Shown here in pieces: positions 51,650-61,171 of a stretch of 64,000 nt of DNA. Positions within the stretch are counted from its first letter, which is position 1. Each line of letters begins with the position of its first letter. The notes beneath the pieces are model-generated. The model was not told the DNA's origin. It made no database searches and saw only the letters and a program-made list of their open reading frames with translations. Source of the stretch: Mariniblastus sp964414815 (GTDB lineage: Bacteria; Planctomycetota; Planctomycetia; Pirellulales; Pirellulaceae); the NCBI GenBank assembly GCA_964414815.1, contig CAYPXY010000022.1:4027-68026 (forward strand). Reading direction: 5' to 3'. A program made the translations under genes and the position numbers.

Positions 51650-53830
51650 CTACCGGTCGATCAAATCGAGAACGCCTTGCCATGACTCCACGGCGGCTCC
51701 GTCGCCAGGAGGCGATGTGCCATCGAGACGGATGATTGACTTCGGGTTTGCGATCTTGATGAACCCCGATCCATCTCCGCCATCACCGAGTAAAATGCCT
51801 CCCGGAAAAAAATGGGGACTCTGGAAATCCTGTACCGACGAAAATGAAAACGCATCGCCCAGCACCACCCCGCTGAGAGACTCCGTCCTTGCACTCGCGG
51901 CGGCAATAATCGCGGCCGGTTCGGTTCGTTCGGGCATCACGATCCAGTAATCGGTTTCCTGATCACAAACGTGATCGATGGTCCACGCCAGAAAACGGGC
52001 CGCTCTGGCAAGATTCGTTCGGTTGTAGCCAAAGGTAAAACTGGCAATCGCTGCGTGCTGCTCATTCAATACGTTCTCAGCCTGAAATTGCCTGGCATCC
52101 ATGACGACGATTTTCAATCCCCGCTTGCGCAAATCATCCAACTTGCTTCCGATAGTGGGGCGGTCGCGGTCACCGATCAAGAACACTACCTTGGCTCGTT
52201 CGCCCGCCTTCGGTTGGGCTGGCGGCTGCAAAGTCTGAAAATAGTAGCCCCGTGTATCGGACCGATTGAAAACCCGAAACCATTGCGATCCCCCCCCCGA
52301 CTCGAACATGTGTATCGTCTCAACGCTTTCAATCTGAAGTTGATCGTCCGCTCGTTGGCTTGGGTCCCGTTCGTCCTTTGAGTCGCTTGCGTCCCCCCAT
52401 TCACTCAACAAACTTCGGACAACACTCTTTAATTCGGTTGGGCGATCATCCAACCTATTCTCGACCTGCTTCGATTGCTGGGCCGCCCACCAATCGGTTA
52501 ACTTTCTTTCAAAGCCTTCTCCGGACTCCGGCCTTGGGTGATCGTCATTCCAGACCGTCAACACCTGGGGCGACAGAAATGTAAACGGTCGCTCGGCATA
52601 GATCGACGTTTCGGAAAACTGCCCATCAAATACGTCTGGAACGCTTAACCGATCCGGATCATCGACGATTTTCAGGTGCCGGTTGAACCAGGCGTACATC
52701 GCCCGGCGAGCGTATTGGTTGTATCCGTGCGGCATGTCGATGGACGGAGCCAAAAAAACCTGGTCGGGAGCATCCAGCATTTGCCACAACGCTTGCAACT
52801 GCGGAAATCCATCCTTTGCCATGTTCTTGGTCCAGTCATTGGCGGACGACAATCCCATTGGCTGCGGAGCGAACAAGGCCGCCATTTCAACATTTCCTGT
52901 CACTGTTCGCAAATTGCAGGCGTTCTCACATGTGCAGCCTCCTTGCATTCCAGTCGAAACCATCGCGGCCGCAAACGCCGCTTTGACTCGCGAATCCAGT
53001 GCCGCCAAAATAAACGTCTGCGTGCCTCCACCGCTACAGCCCGTCACACCGATTCGCTCGGGATCCACTTCATCGAGCGACTGAACGAAATCCAGTGCGC
53101 GAATCGAATTCCAGGTTTGCAATCCCATGATCGATTGCATTCGCAGCTCGGCCTGGGGGCTGTAGAACAACCAACCCGGCAGATCGTTGTCGAAGGTTCG
53201 GCCGCGGCAGAAATGAGCCACGTCATAGGAAATCTGTTGAGAATCGGCATAGCCCACCATGTCGTAGTGGAAGACAACGCAGCCCATGCGCGCCAGATGA
53301 ACGCAATGAGCCTGCAACGGGCTGCGCGCGTTGGACGGATCGGATTCTTCCTTTCGCTCGATCATCCGGGCCACAGTCGGCGCATCGTTATCGAGAAAAC
53401 GACCGTTTTGAAAATGGCCGTAGGGACAGAGCACGCATGGACGCTTGCCAACGGCTCCCTTGGGCCGATACAGATTTCCGGTCACAAAAAAGCCGGGCAT
53501 GCTTTCGAAGTAAACATTGAGTACTTCGTATTCGTCCAGATCTTTCGGCGAATGCATCACGGCATTGAGGGGCGTCCGGGGCAGTTCCGGCCACAAGCCC
53601 AGCGAAACGGCGATGTGCTGGCGAAGCCGATCTCGCCGCGACGCCCAGGATTCTTTCTGCACCGGAGGCTGAAACGGAAAATGATCGCTGAGCGTCCGCA
53701 ACACCATTTTACGATCTTCGACCTGATCGAGTTGCGGTGCATCATCCTGCAACGCAGCGCTCACCGGCGTGGAAAGCACACCCATCGTCATCAAGCAACC
53801 AGCCAAGCAACCCGCAAAAAAGATTTTCAT
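51650..53830 (-). CDS. Secreted alpha/beta hydrolase (acetylxylan-esterase/S9-like)
   Basis: The 726-residue protein has a signal peptide (FFAGCLAGCLMTMGVLSTPVS). The hydrolase core includes RPCVLCPYGHF, the nucleophile motif VTGCSGGGTQTF (Ser at about residue 270) and a later PHGYNQYARRAM containing a probable catalytic histidine. A linker of about 80 residues precedes a C-terminal domain (about 540-726) with MDARQFQAENVL and RLDGTSPPGDG. Related planctomycete proteins are annotated as acetylxylan esterases. Its ATG overlaps the epmB stop by four bases, so it is translationally coupled to that gene. Confidence 0.87.
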   Translation of the reverse strand: MKIFFAGCLAGCLMTMGVLSTPVSAALQDDAPQLDQVEDRKMVLRTLSDHFPFQPPVQKESWASRRDRLRQHIAVSLGLWPELPRTPLNAVMHSPKDLDEYEVLNVYFESMPGFFVTGNLYRPKGAVGKRPCVLCPYGHFQNGRFLDNDAPTVARMIERKEESDPSNARSPLQAHCVHLARMGCVVFHYDMVGYADSQQISYDVAHFCRGRTFDNDLPGWLFYSPQAELRMQSIMGLQTWNSIRALDFVQSLDEVDPERIGVTGCSGGGTQTFILAALDSRVKAAFAAAMVSTGMQGGCTCENACNLRTVTGNVEMAALFAPQPMGLSSANDWTKNMAKDGFPQLQALWQMLDAPDQVFLAPSIDMPHGYNQYARRAMYAWFNRHLKIVDDPDRLSVPDVFDGQFSETSIYAERPFTFLSPQVLTVWNDDHPRPESGEGFERKLTDWWAAQQSKQVENRLDDRPTELKSVVRSLLSEWGDASDSKDERDPSQRADDQLQIESVETIHMFESGGGSQWFRVFNRSDTRGYYFQTLQPPAQPKAGERAKVVFLIGDRDRPTIGSKLDDLRKRGLKIVVMDARQFQAENVLNEQHAAIASFTFGYNRTNLARAARFLAWTIDHVCDQETDYWIVMPERTEPAAIIAAASARTESLSGVVLGDAFSFSSVQDFQSPHFFPGGILLGDGGDGSGFIKIANPKSIIRLDGTSPPGDGAAVESWQGVLDLIDR

Positions 53831-54978
53831 GTCAGTAAGGTCTTTGATAGCTCACCGGGAATTTCCTGAACAAAACGTGGAACGGCATAGCCAGGTAATC
53901 TGGCCCGCATCTGTTCGATCAGCTCCCTGCCGCGTTCGATCGAAACTTCAAAATGGGCCGTCCCAGCGACTTGATCGTTCTTATGAAGATAGTACGGCAT
54001 CACCCGGCACTCAACAAGCCGCTCGCTAAGCGGAACCAGGGTCTCGACATTGTCGTTGATGCCTCGCAGAAGCACCGATTGATTCAGCAACATCACACCT
54101 GCATCGGCAAGCCGCCCCAGCGCAGCCGCCACGGATTCATCCAGTTCGTTGGCATGATTCGCATGGATCACCATGATGGCCGTCAGACGGGACTGCTTGA
54201 GCAGTGTCAATAACCGCTCGTTCACACGTTGCGGAATCATGATCGGCATCCGGGTATGAATCCTCAATCGCTTGACATGCGGAATCTCGTTGATGGCGTT
54301 GATGAGTTGCTCCAGACGTTCATCGACCAGCATCAACGGATCGCCTCCGCTGAGGATCACCTCGCGAATCGAATCGTCTTCTTTGATCTGGCGTAGGCTT
54401 TCCGACCACTGCAAGAGCGACTTGGGCGAATCCTCGTAGGGGAAATGCCGGCGAAAGCAATATCGGCAGTGAATCGCACACACACCCGTGGCCACCAGCA
54501 ACACTCGCCCCGCGTACTTTTGCAACAATCCGGGCGATTGGGTGGCTTCGGCCTCCATCAATGGGTCGGTCGTAAAACCGGCAACGACATCGTCCTCTCG
54601 CGGCGAGGGCAGTACCTGTAGCAGCAGCGGATCGCGCGGATCACCCTTTCGAATTCTCGACAGAAACGGCAGCGGAACGAAAACGGGAAAGCTGTGAATC
54701 GAGCTTGGGTTGGCGATGTTCGGCCCGTCAATCAACCCGTCAACGGTGGCCAAAGATTTGCTTGGAGATTCACTTGGAGATTCGATGAAAGGGCCTGAAG
54801 CCGCGTCAAATTCCGGCTCGGCCCCGTTCAATTCGAGTCGCTGAAGTAAATCTGGGAGACTGCGAACGGCATTTTTTACATGAAATTGCCACGTTTCTGG
54901 CAAATTTAATGCACCTGAACCGGATTTCGAACCCGAATCGGCCAAGACAAAATCAGAATTTGTAATTAGAATTTCCAT
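53827..54978 (-). CDS. epmB: Lysine 2,3-aminomutase EpmB (EF-P modification)
   Basis: The 383-residue radical-SAM protein has the cluster motif Cys167, Cys171, Cys174 (CAIHCRYCFRR) and the typical ILSGGDPLML and RIHTRMPIMIPQRV segments. It matches the short EpmB/YjeK form, which isomerises (S)-alpha-lysine to (R)-beta-lysine for attachment to EF-P by EpmA. It is divergent from efp with a 52-bp gap, which supports this role. An N-terminal extension of about 130 residues precedes the radical-SAM core. No epmA gene is in the window. Confidence 0.93.
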   Translation of the reverse strand: MEILITNSDFVLADSGSKSGSGALNLPETWQFHVKNAVRSLPDLLQRLELNGAEPEFDAASGPFIESPSESPSKSLATVDGLIDGPNIANPSSIHSFPVFVPLPFLSRIRKGDPRDPLLLQVLPSPREDDVVAGFTTDPLMEAEATQSPGLLQKYAGRVLLVATGVCAIHCRYCFRRHFPYEDSPKSLLQWSESLRQIKEDDSIREVILSGGDPLMLVDERLEQLINAINEIPHVKRLRIHTRMPIMIPQRVNERLLTLLKQSRLTAIMVIHANHANELDESVAAALGRLADAGVMLLNQSVLLRGINDNVETLVPLSERLVECRVMPYYLHKNDQVAGTAHFEVSIERGRELIEQMRARLPGYAVPRFVQEIPGELSKTLLT

Positions 54979-55030
54979 CTTTCCAACATACCCGGATCAG
55001 ACCTTTAGCATAACTCAGGATCAAGAAAAA

Positions 55031-55597
55031 GTGGCTTACAAAACAAGTGATTTCAAGAAAGGACTCCGAGTCCAAATCGACGGCGAACCTTACATCATGA
55101 CCAGCATGGAGTTCAAGAAACCGGGTAAGGGAAACGCGCTCTATATCTGCAAACTGAAGAACCTCCTTCGCGGAACCTCGCTCGACCGGACCTACAAAGG
55201 CGGCGATACGCTCGACGAAGCCGACATCAATGAGTCCGCCGTACAGTACTTGTACCGACAAGGCGAGAATTTCGTATTCATGGACAGCGAAACCTTCGAG
55301 CAGTACGAGCTGACGGCCGAACAAGTCGGGGACAACTGGAAATACCTCAAAGACAATATCGAATGCTCGGTGACGTTTTTTGAAGGCAAGCCGATCATCA
55401 TGGACCCGCCCAATCATGTCGAACTGAAAGTCACCTACTGCGAACCCGGAGCCAAGGGCGATACTTCGACCAATGTTCGAAAACCCGTGACCGTGGAGAC
55501 CGGTGGCGAATTCCTGACACCCATTTTCATCAACGAAGGAGATGTGATCAAAATTGATACCCGCTCGGGCGATTATGTTGAACGTGTGAAAGGCTAA
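55031..55597 (+). CDS. efp: Elongation factor P
   Basis: The 188-residue protein begins (GTG) MAYKTSDFKKGLRVQIDGEPY and has the modification-loop sequence FKKPGKGNAL with Lys33, the residue corresponding to E. coli Lys34. It contains the EF-P signature KGDTSTNVRKPVTVETGGEFLTPIFI near the C-terminus. EF-P relieves ribosome stalling at polyproline stretches. The PGKG loop and the neighbouring epmB support beta-lysine modification. The beta-CASP gene starts one base after its stop codon. Confidence 0.96.
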   Translation: MAYKTSDFKKGLRVQIDGEPYIMTSMEFKKPGKGNALYICKLKNLLRGTSLDRTYKGGDTLDEADINESAVQYLYRQGENFVFMDSETFEQYELTAEQVGDNWKYLKDNIECSVTFFEGKPIIMDPPNHVELKVTYCEPGAKGDTSTNVRKPVTVETGGEFLTPIFINEGDVIKIDTRSGDYVERVKG

Positions 55598-55598
55598 A

Positions 55599-57011
55599 AT
55601 GAAAGTCGAATTCTGGGGGGCGGCGCGAACGGTAACGGGGTCCATGCACTTGCTGCATTTTAACGGCAAGCGGATTCTATTGGACTGCGGGATGTATCAG
55701 GGAAAGCGCAAGGAAGCGTTCGAACGCAACCGGCAACTTCCCTTTGATGCCGCCTCGATTGATTTTGTCATTCTCTCCCACGCCCACATCGACCATTCGG
55801 GCAACTTGCCATCGCTGGTCAAGTCGGGCTTTCGCGGACCGATTTACTCGACATCCGCGACCCGCGATCTTTGCGGGATTTTGTTGCTTGACAGTGCCAA
55901 AATTCAAGAGTCCGACGTCAACTACGTCAACAAAAAGCGGATCAAGAATGGTCAAACACCATTTGAACCGCTTTATATCGCCGATGACGCCATCGCGACG
56001 ATGAAGCGATTTCGAACGGTTGACTTTTACGACTCGTTCAGTCCGATGCCCGGCCTGAAAATTCAGTTTCATGTCGCGGGGCACATGCTGGGCGCGGCTC
56101 ATGTGGAGCTTGTGCTTGACGAAGGACATGGTCAACCGCCGACGCGACTGGTCTTCAGCGGCGACATCGGACGACCGAATGTTCCGATCCTGCAAGACCC
56201 TGTTTGCGTCAAAGGCGCGGACTATTTGATCATGGAAGCGACCTACGGCGACCGCGTTCACGACAAACTGGTCGATCCGCGCGATGTGCTGGCCGAAGCC
56301 CTGAACGAAGTCGCCGAAAGCGGTGGGCGCTTGATCATTCCCGCCTTTTCGGTGGGCCGAACGCAGGAGATGGTTTACTATTTAAACCTGCTGAAAAATG
56401 AAAATCGACTCCCTCCGATCCCGGTTTTCGCCGACAGTCCGCTGGCGATCGATGCCACCGATATCTATCGGGCCAATGCCGATTGTTTCGACAAGGAGTT
56501 TCGCGAATCCATTCTGGAAGACAATCCGTTTTCATTTGAAGGGCTGCACTACGTTCGCCGAGCCGAAGATTCGAAGGCGATCAACAGCTATGGTGGCCCA
56601 TGCGTGATCCTGTCGGCGTCCGGCATGTGCGAAGGGGGCCGAATTCTTCACCATCTGAAAAACAATATTGAGAAACCGAATACGATCATTCTGTTCGCCG
56701 GTTTTCAGGCGACCGATACGTTGGGTCGGATTATCTTTGATCAATCCAAAAAAGAAATTCACATCCTGGGCGAATCGTTCAAGCCTCGCGCCAAAGTTTT
56801 AAAACTGGAAGGTTGTAGCGGCCATTCCGACCAACAGGAAATGCTCGCTTGGGCCACGGCGATTGCCGAACACGGAAACCTGAAACAAGTTGCCTTGGTA
56901 CACTGCGAATTCGATGCAGCCTCCACGTTTAAGCAGCTTCTTCTGAAATCGGGCATCGAACCGGTGGTGATTCCCGAACGGGGCGAGACGATAGAACTAA
57001 GTGCTTTTTAG
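55599..57011 (+). CDS. Metallo-beta-lactamase/beta-CASP RNA nuclease-like protein
   Basis: The 470-residue protein has the metal-binding motif H61-x-H63-x-D65-H66 (SHAHIDHSGN), a later GHMLGAAHVEL histidine and FSGDIGRPN. The beta-CASP insertion spans about 210-400, with PAFSVGRTQEMVYYLN and ASGMCEGGRILHHL, and a final histidine in GCSGHSDQQEML. This layout matches the bacterial YSH1/CPSF-73-like group of MBL nucleases rather than RNase J. RNA cleavage is inferred. The gene is co-transcribed with efp (1-bp gap). Confidence 0.92.
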   Translation: MKVEFWGAARTVTGSMHLLHFNGKRILLDCGMYQGKRKEAFERNRQLPFDAASIDFVILSHAHIDHSGNLPSLVKSGFRGPIYSTSATRDLCGILLLDSAKIQESDVNYVNKKRIKNGQTPFEPLYIADDAIATMKRFRTVDFYDSFSPMPGLKIQFHVAGHMLGAAHVELVLDEGHGQPPTRLVFSGDIGRPNVPILQDPVCVKGADYLIMEATYGDRVHDKLVDPRDVLAEALNEVAESGGRLIIPAFSVGRTQEMVYYLNLLKNENRLPPIPVFADSPLAIDATDIYRANADCFDKEFRESILEDNPFSFEGLHYVRRAEDSKAINSYGGPCVILSASGMCEGGRILHHLKNNIEKPNTIILFAGFQATDTLGRIIFDQSKKEIHILGESFKPRAKVLKLEGCSGHSDQQEMLAWATAIAEHGNLKQVALVHCEFDAASTFKQLLLKSGIEPVVIPERGETIELSAF

Positions 57012-57018
57012 GTTGAAG

Positions 57019-57134
57019 GAACACTAATCAACACTGATCATCACTAATCTTTTTTTGTGAATTGTAGATTGGGCCGATGGACTGTTTGTGATTGGATAAG
57101 TTTTATTAGTGTAGATTAGTGAAAATTAGTGTTC
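57019..57134. repeat. GGAACACTAAT inverted repeat
   Basis: GGAACACTAATC at 57019 and CACTAATCT at 57042 pair with ATTAGTGTAGATTAGTG and ATTAGTGTTCC ending near 57134, giving an imperfect 30-bp stem around an ~55-bp loop. It fills the gap before the ATP-grasp gene. Confidence 0.65.
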
Positions 57135-57152
57135 CCCCGATAGTTGAATTCA

Positions 57153-58442
57153 ATGCACCAACGCGTCCTGATTCTCGGATATCGTCAACCGATTGCCGAA
57201 CGTTTGCATGCGCTCGATATTCCGTTTGAAGTCTGGCACGACAAGCCCTTTCGTTCACAGATTCGTTCACAGATTCGTTCGCAGACGATTCCGGGTTGCA
57301 ATCACTTCATCGCCAATGTGCCGTTTCCGCAAACGGTCGCCGGTTCGAATCAGGTTCTTCAGCGACTGTTTCCATCGTCCACCCGGTTCACGCACGTCAT
57401 TGCTGGCAGCGAAGCCTCAGTTGTAGCCGCCTCCGTGGCACGCGAGTGGTTGGGTGCAAGGATGACGGATCATGCGATGGCGTTGCGATGCCGCGACAAG
57501 CGACTGATGAAGTCGTGGCTCAAGCAACACGACATTCCACTCGTTCCCTATGTGGATTTGACGCAAGTTATGATGAATGGACGGAACAGGCGACGGAATG
57601 GACCCACCAGGGCTACGGCGTCGCAACTCGTGAGCCGACTGGGGTTGCCCTTGGTCATCAAGGTGGCCAACCTATCGGGGCGTCGCGGTATGACGATCGC
57701 TCGAACCCTTTCTGACATTGAACAAGCACTGATCAGCTACGACTCGCAGCTGCCACTGCTGGCCGAGCAGTATCACGAAGCCGAAGAAGTCAGCGTGGAA
57801 AGCCTGATCGACAAGGGTGAAATTCTTTTTTCAAATATCACTGAATACGTTGACAAAACCTGGGTCAATCTTGTTCCGAGCCGACACCCTCCGGAAACTC
57901 ATCAGCGCGTGTTGGAGCTTCATCAACGAGTGGTAAAGGCCTTGGGAATCGAATGGGGAATCGTTCATACCGAGTACTTCGTCGGCGGTGTAAATTCGCC
58001 GGATGAAATCGTCTTCGGCGAGATTGCCATTCGCCCGCCCGGCGGGTATATCATGGATTTGATTTCACTGGCCTACGGATTCGATGCGTGGGATAGTTTT
58101 GTGAAAAATAACACAAACCTTGCCTGCGAGTTTCCCGTTCACCCGGTCCGTACCGCTGCAGCTGTTTTGTTCCATCCGGGAGCGGGTTGGGTGGAGCAAA
58201 TCGACGGGATGGAAGAAATTGAAGCAGACCCTCATAGGGTCAAACTTCAGTTGCTGAGAAAGCCTGGCCAATGGATTGAACCTCGCACGCGGGTCAGCAA
58301 CGCGGCGGCCTACGCGATTTTTTGCAGCCCTACTGCGGAGCAAACATTGTCGTCGGTGGACCGTGCGAGGAAGTTGCTGAGGTTCAAAACGTGCGAACAG
58401 AAACCAAACCCGAAACCAGAAAAATGTTACCCCGGAACCTGA
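57153..58442 (+). CDS. ATP-grasp domain protein
   Basis: From the ATG at 57153 the protein is 429 residues. An N-terminal pre-ATP-grasp region (MHQRVLILGYRQPIAERLHAL) leads to VIKVANLSGRRGMTIARTL (lysine for ATP), LLAEQYHEAEEVSVESLID and the metal-binding HTEYFVGGVNSPDEIVFGEIAIRPPGGYIMDL. ATP-grasp enzymes join carboxylates to amines or thiols through acylphosphates. The substrate is unknown. A 12-bp tandem repeat (57250-57285) encodes the run RSQIRSQIRSQ. It overlaps the following gene by 19 bp. Confidence 0.85.
   Translation: MHQRVLILGYRQPIAERLHALDIPFEVWHDKPFRSQIRSQIRSQTIPGCNHFIANVPFPQTVAGSNQVLQRLFPSSTRFTHVIAGSEASVVAASVAREWLGARMTDHAMALRCRDKRLMKSWLKQHDIPLVPYVDLTQVMMNGRNRRRNGPTRATASQLVSRLGLPLVIKVANLSGRRGMTIARTLSDIEQALISYDSQLPLLAEQYHEAEEVSVESLIDKGEILFSNITEYVDKTWVNLVPSRHPPETHQRVLELHQRVVKALGIEWGIVHTEYFVGGVNSPDEIVFGEIAIRPPGGYIMDLISLAYGFDAWDSFVKNNTNLACEFPVHPVRTAAAVLFHPGAGWVEQIDGMEEIEADPHRVKLQLLRKPGQWIEPRTRVSNAAAYAIFCSPTAEQTLSSVDRARKLLRFKTCEQKPNPKPEKCYPGT
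57250..57285 (+). repeat. in-frame 12-bp tandem repeat (3 units)
   Basis: TTCGTTCACAGA is repeated three times (last copy one base different) within the ATP-grasp gene. Confidence 0.9.
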
Positions 58443-58900
58443 ACGAAACTCCACCGAAACCTGCGACTTGGCAGGAACTATCCGAAGGCACGCCCACCAT
58501 TGTGGCTTTTGCACAGCTTTGCTCATTGGCGATCGTGGCGACTGATAAAGAGTTGAACCTCGACCAGCTTTCTGACGAATCCAAGACGATTTTATCGCTG
58601 GCGGCGGAACGGGGGGCAATTGAAATTCGGGTTCATCGGGACAACTATGATTCCATCGAAAGGTTTCTGGCGGTCTGCGTCGAGGTTGAGCCGGAACAAC
58701 GCCGGCTGTTTCTCCGCAAGGAAGATCCTCAGCAAACTGTCCGGTTCCTCGACGGGTTCCGTGAGTTGTGTCGCAAGGGATTGATCCTTCATCATTTGCA
58801 GCGAGATTTTTCGCTTTCCAATCGAGGTTTTGAGATTGCTCGGTCGATTGATGCTCTAGAGTACCAGCACCTGGCCGAGTTCGCGATCGAGCTGGATTAG
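58424..58900 (+). CDS. Hypothetical protein overlapping the ATP-grasp gene
   Basis: From the ATG at 58424 the product is 158 residues and soluble, with WQELSEGTPTIVAFAQLCSLAIVATDKELNLDQLSDESKTILSLAAERG, RVHRDNYDSIERFLAVCVEVEPEQRR and a final helix EYQHLAEFAIELD. It overlaps the upstream ATP-grasp gene by 19 bp and precedes thiE by 29 bp, suggesting one operon. No family is recognised; it may be a small partner of the ATP-grasp enzyme. The start could lie upstream at 58322, which I consider less likely. Confidence 0.68.
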   Translation: MLPRNLNETPPKPATWQELSEGTPTIVAFAQLCSLAIVATDKELNLDQLSDESKTILSLAAERGAIEIRVHRDNYDSIERFLAVCVEVEPEQRRLFLRKEDPQQTVRFLDGFRELCRKGLILHHLQRDFSLSNRGFEIARSIDALEYQHLAEFAIELD

Positions 58901-58929
58901 CGGCGTTATATCAACGAGGAGTACATGCT

Positions 58930-59628
58930 GTGTCGCCAGCACAACCGCCAAACCAAATTTTCAATTTCCTTCAATCAGCTCATCTTTGCGTGCTGGTGGA
59001 TTCGGTTGACTATCTCGACGATCCATCCGCCCCGAGACTTGAGCGGCTGGTCAAGGAATTGCTCAGCGCTGATGTCTGTCTGATTCAGCTTCGTGATAAA
59101 CGGCTCAGTGATCGGCAAGCCGTGGATGTTGCAACTCGGATGGCAGGCTGGACTGAGAATTTTCGTACAGCATTCATCATGAATGATCGGGCAGATCTGG
59201 CACTGGCCGCGGGTGCTGACGGAGTTCATCTCGGGCAGGATGATTTGCCGATTGAAGCCGCCCGCCAGATATTGGGCGGCGACAAGATCATCGGGATTTC
59301 AACTCACAGTCTGGCTCAAGCCCAAGAGGCCAAGACAAAAGGAGCCAATTACATCGGTGTCGGGCCAGTTTTTGCTTCGAAGACCAAATCGTTCGATACG
59401 TTTGTCGGCTTGGAGTTGGTTGCCGAAGTCGCAAAGGAAATCGATCTTCCTGCGTTTGCAATCGGCGGCATCGATTTGACCAATGTCGATCAGGTCGCGG
59501 CTCATGGACTCCGGCGAATCGCCGTCAGTTCGGTGATCACTCAGTCCGCCAATCCCGCGCAAACGGCGCGGGAGCTATTTGCCAGCGTGGCTCCGCAATT
59601 TTTGCAGAGCGATCAAGACACCATTTGA
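58930..59628 (+). CDS. thiE: Thiamine phosphate synthase
   Basis: The 232-residue TIM-barrel enzyme joins HMP-pyrophosphate to thiazole phosphate. Family motifs are VCLIQLRDKRLSDRQ (about residues 48-62), FIMNDRADLALAAGADGVHLGQDDLP, IGISTHSLAQAQEA, GANYIGVGPVFASKTK and LPAFAIGGIDLTNV. Start is GTG at 58930. It completes a thiamine role with thiS and thiG 46 kb away. Confidence 0.95.
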   Translation: MSPAQPPNQIFNFLQSAHLCVLVDSVDYLDDPSAPRLERLVKELLSADVCLIQLRDKRLSDRQAVDVATRMAGWTENFRTAFIMNDRADLALAAGADGVHLGQDDLPIEAARQILGGDKIIGISTHSLAQAQEAKTKGANYIGVGPVFASKTKSFDTFVGLELVAEVAKEIDLPAFAIGGIDLTNVDQVAAHGLRRIAVSSVITQSANPAQTARELFASVAPQFLQSDQDTI

Positions 59629-59649
59629 CGCTTTAACTACAATTTGGGC

Positions 59650-61104
59650 ATGACCCTTGATTCCACGGAGCGGCCGCTCGTCGACAACCGGCTATTTGTT
59701 TCACCTTCCTCTAGCAACGCAGTCCCATCTCATGTGATTTCGCCCGGCTCGCGCAGCGTCGTAGCCGGTTCGAGCGACTCATTTGCAACTCTCGAACCCT
59801 TACTACCAACCACTGCGGCCACGGAAAAATTCGAGCCCCCGCTTGCCGCTCCCCTGAACAGAACAGAGAAATACAATTTCAAATGCTTTGGGCTTTATCA
59901 AGTTATTTTGCGGGCAGGCTGGATTTTTAAAACGGAAAGCATCATCATGCCGGCCGTTCTCGACGTGATCGGTGGGGCAGGGTGGTTGCGAGGCTGTTTG
60001 CCGATGCTCAACCGATTTGGCCAAAGTGTCCCGCCACTGCTGGCATCCGATTTTGTTCGCCGTTCTCCGCTGAAGAAACTGGGGCTGGTGCGAACCACCG
60101 CAGTGATGGGAATCTGCTTTTTGCTGTTGTCATTGATCTGGTCACTGGCCGCTGGCGAGAAACATAGCTGGATGCCGTTTGTCGTGTTGGCCATTTATGG
60201 AGTCTTCTTCGCCGCGACCGGTGTCAATCAAATTCAACTCAACACGCTTTCCGGGAAACTGATTCGCCCCAATTATCGAGGCCGCGTAGGAATGTACGCG
60301 ATGCTGGTCGGCTCCGCCGTGGCTTGTACGCTGGCGTGGTATTTATTACGGCTTTGGCTCCCCGCGACCGCAGGAGCAACCGGAAATTTCACCGCGATCT
60401 TTGGATTCACGGGCGCGACATTCATGCTCGCGGCATTGGTGGCGTTTGGATTTCGCGAGCCGGTCGATCGCCCCTCACCCGAGCGCCATTCAGGGATGGC
60501 GCTGTTTCGATCCTCGCTTGCAACGATTCGAAACGACCGCAACTTTCTGCGGCTGACCATCATCGGGTCGCTCTTTGGAATGAGCCTGACCCTTTTTCCG
60601 CACTATCAGTCACTGGCTCGCGAGCGATTGTCGCTCGGTTTGTCCTCGCTCATTCCGTGGGTCATCGCGCAGAACATGGGTGCCGCCGCTTTCAGCATTC
60701 CCGCGGGGTGGTTCGCTGACAGGATGGGCAACCGTATTGTATTGCAATCGATTATGGCCGCTCATTGCGTGGCGCCGATTTTGGCGCTCGTCGCCAGCGG
60801 TTTAGGAGCATCCGGTGTCGTCTGGTTCAATGTCGTTTTCTTTCTGGTCGGTTTGACGCCGGTGACGTTCCGTGTGCTCAACAATTACACGCTCGAAGTC
60901 ACTGAAAACAGCGAGCACCCGCGATACCTCAGTACGCTGGGGCTGATGATGGCTGGCCCGGCGATTTTGACTTCGGCTCTGTTTGGTGCGTTCGTCGACT
61001 GGATCAGCTTCGAGTTCGTATTCGGGATGGTAGTAATCTTCCTGCTGATCGGTTGGGTAATGACTTTTACACTCGCCGAGCCTCGAAAGAAGTTGAAATT
61101 GTAA
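59650..61104 (+). CDS. MFS-type transporter
   Basis: From the ATG at 59650 the protein has 484 residues. The first ~70 residues are a hydrophilic Ser/Pro-rich extension, then about 12 hydrophobic segments follow from YNFKCFGLYQVILRAGWIF to FVFGMVVIFLLIGWVMTF. The segment FADRMGNRIVLQ resembles the MFS loop motif (GxxxDRxGRR). Substrate cannot be predicted. The gene begins 21 bp after thiE, so a thiamine-related cargo is conceivable but unsupported. Confidence 0.85.
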   Translation: MTLDSTERPLVDNRLFVSPSSSNAVPSHVISPGSRSVVAGSSDSFATLEPLLPTTAATEKFEPPLAAPLNRTEKYNFKCFGLYQVILRAGWIFKTESIIMPAVLDVIGGAGWLRGCLPMLNRFGQSVPPLLASDFVRRSPLKKLGLVRTTAVMGICFLLLSLIWSLAAGEKHSWMPFVVLAIYGVFFAATGVNQIQLNTLSGKLIRPNYRGRVGMYAMLVGSAVACTLAWYLLRLWLPATAGATGNFTAIFGFTGATFMLAALVAFGFREPVDRPSPERHSGMALFRSSLATIRNDRNFLRLTIIGSLFGMSLTLFPHYQSLARERLSLGLSSLIPWVIAQNMGAAAFSIPAGWFADRMGNRIVLQSIMAAHCVAPILALVASGLGASGVVWFNVVFFLVGLTPVTFRVLNNYTLEVTENSEHPRYLSTLGLMMAGPAILTSALFGAFVDWISFEFVFGMVVIFLLIGWVMTFTLAEPRKKLKL

Positions 61105-61171
61105 GCCAACGGGTTTAGAATCTTCAGGTAATGAATCAAGCTATTTTATCTCAACCACTAAAGGTCTCACT

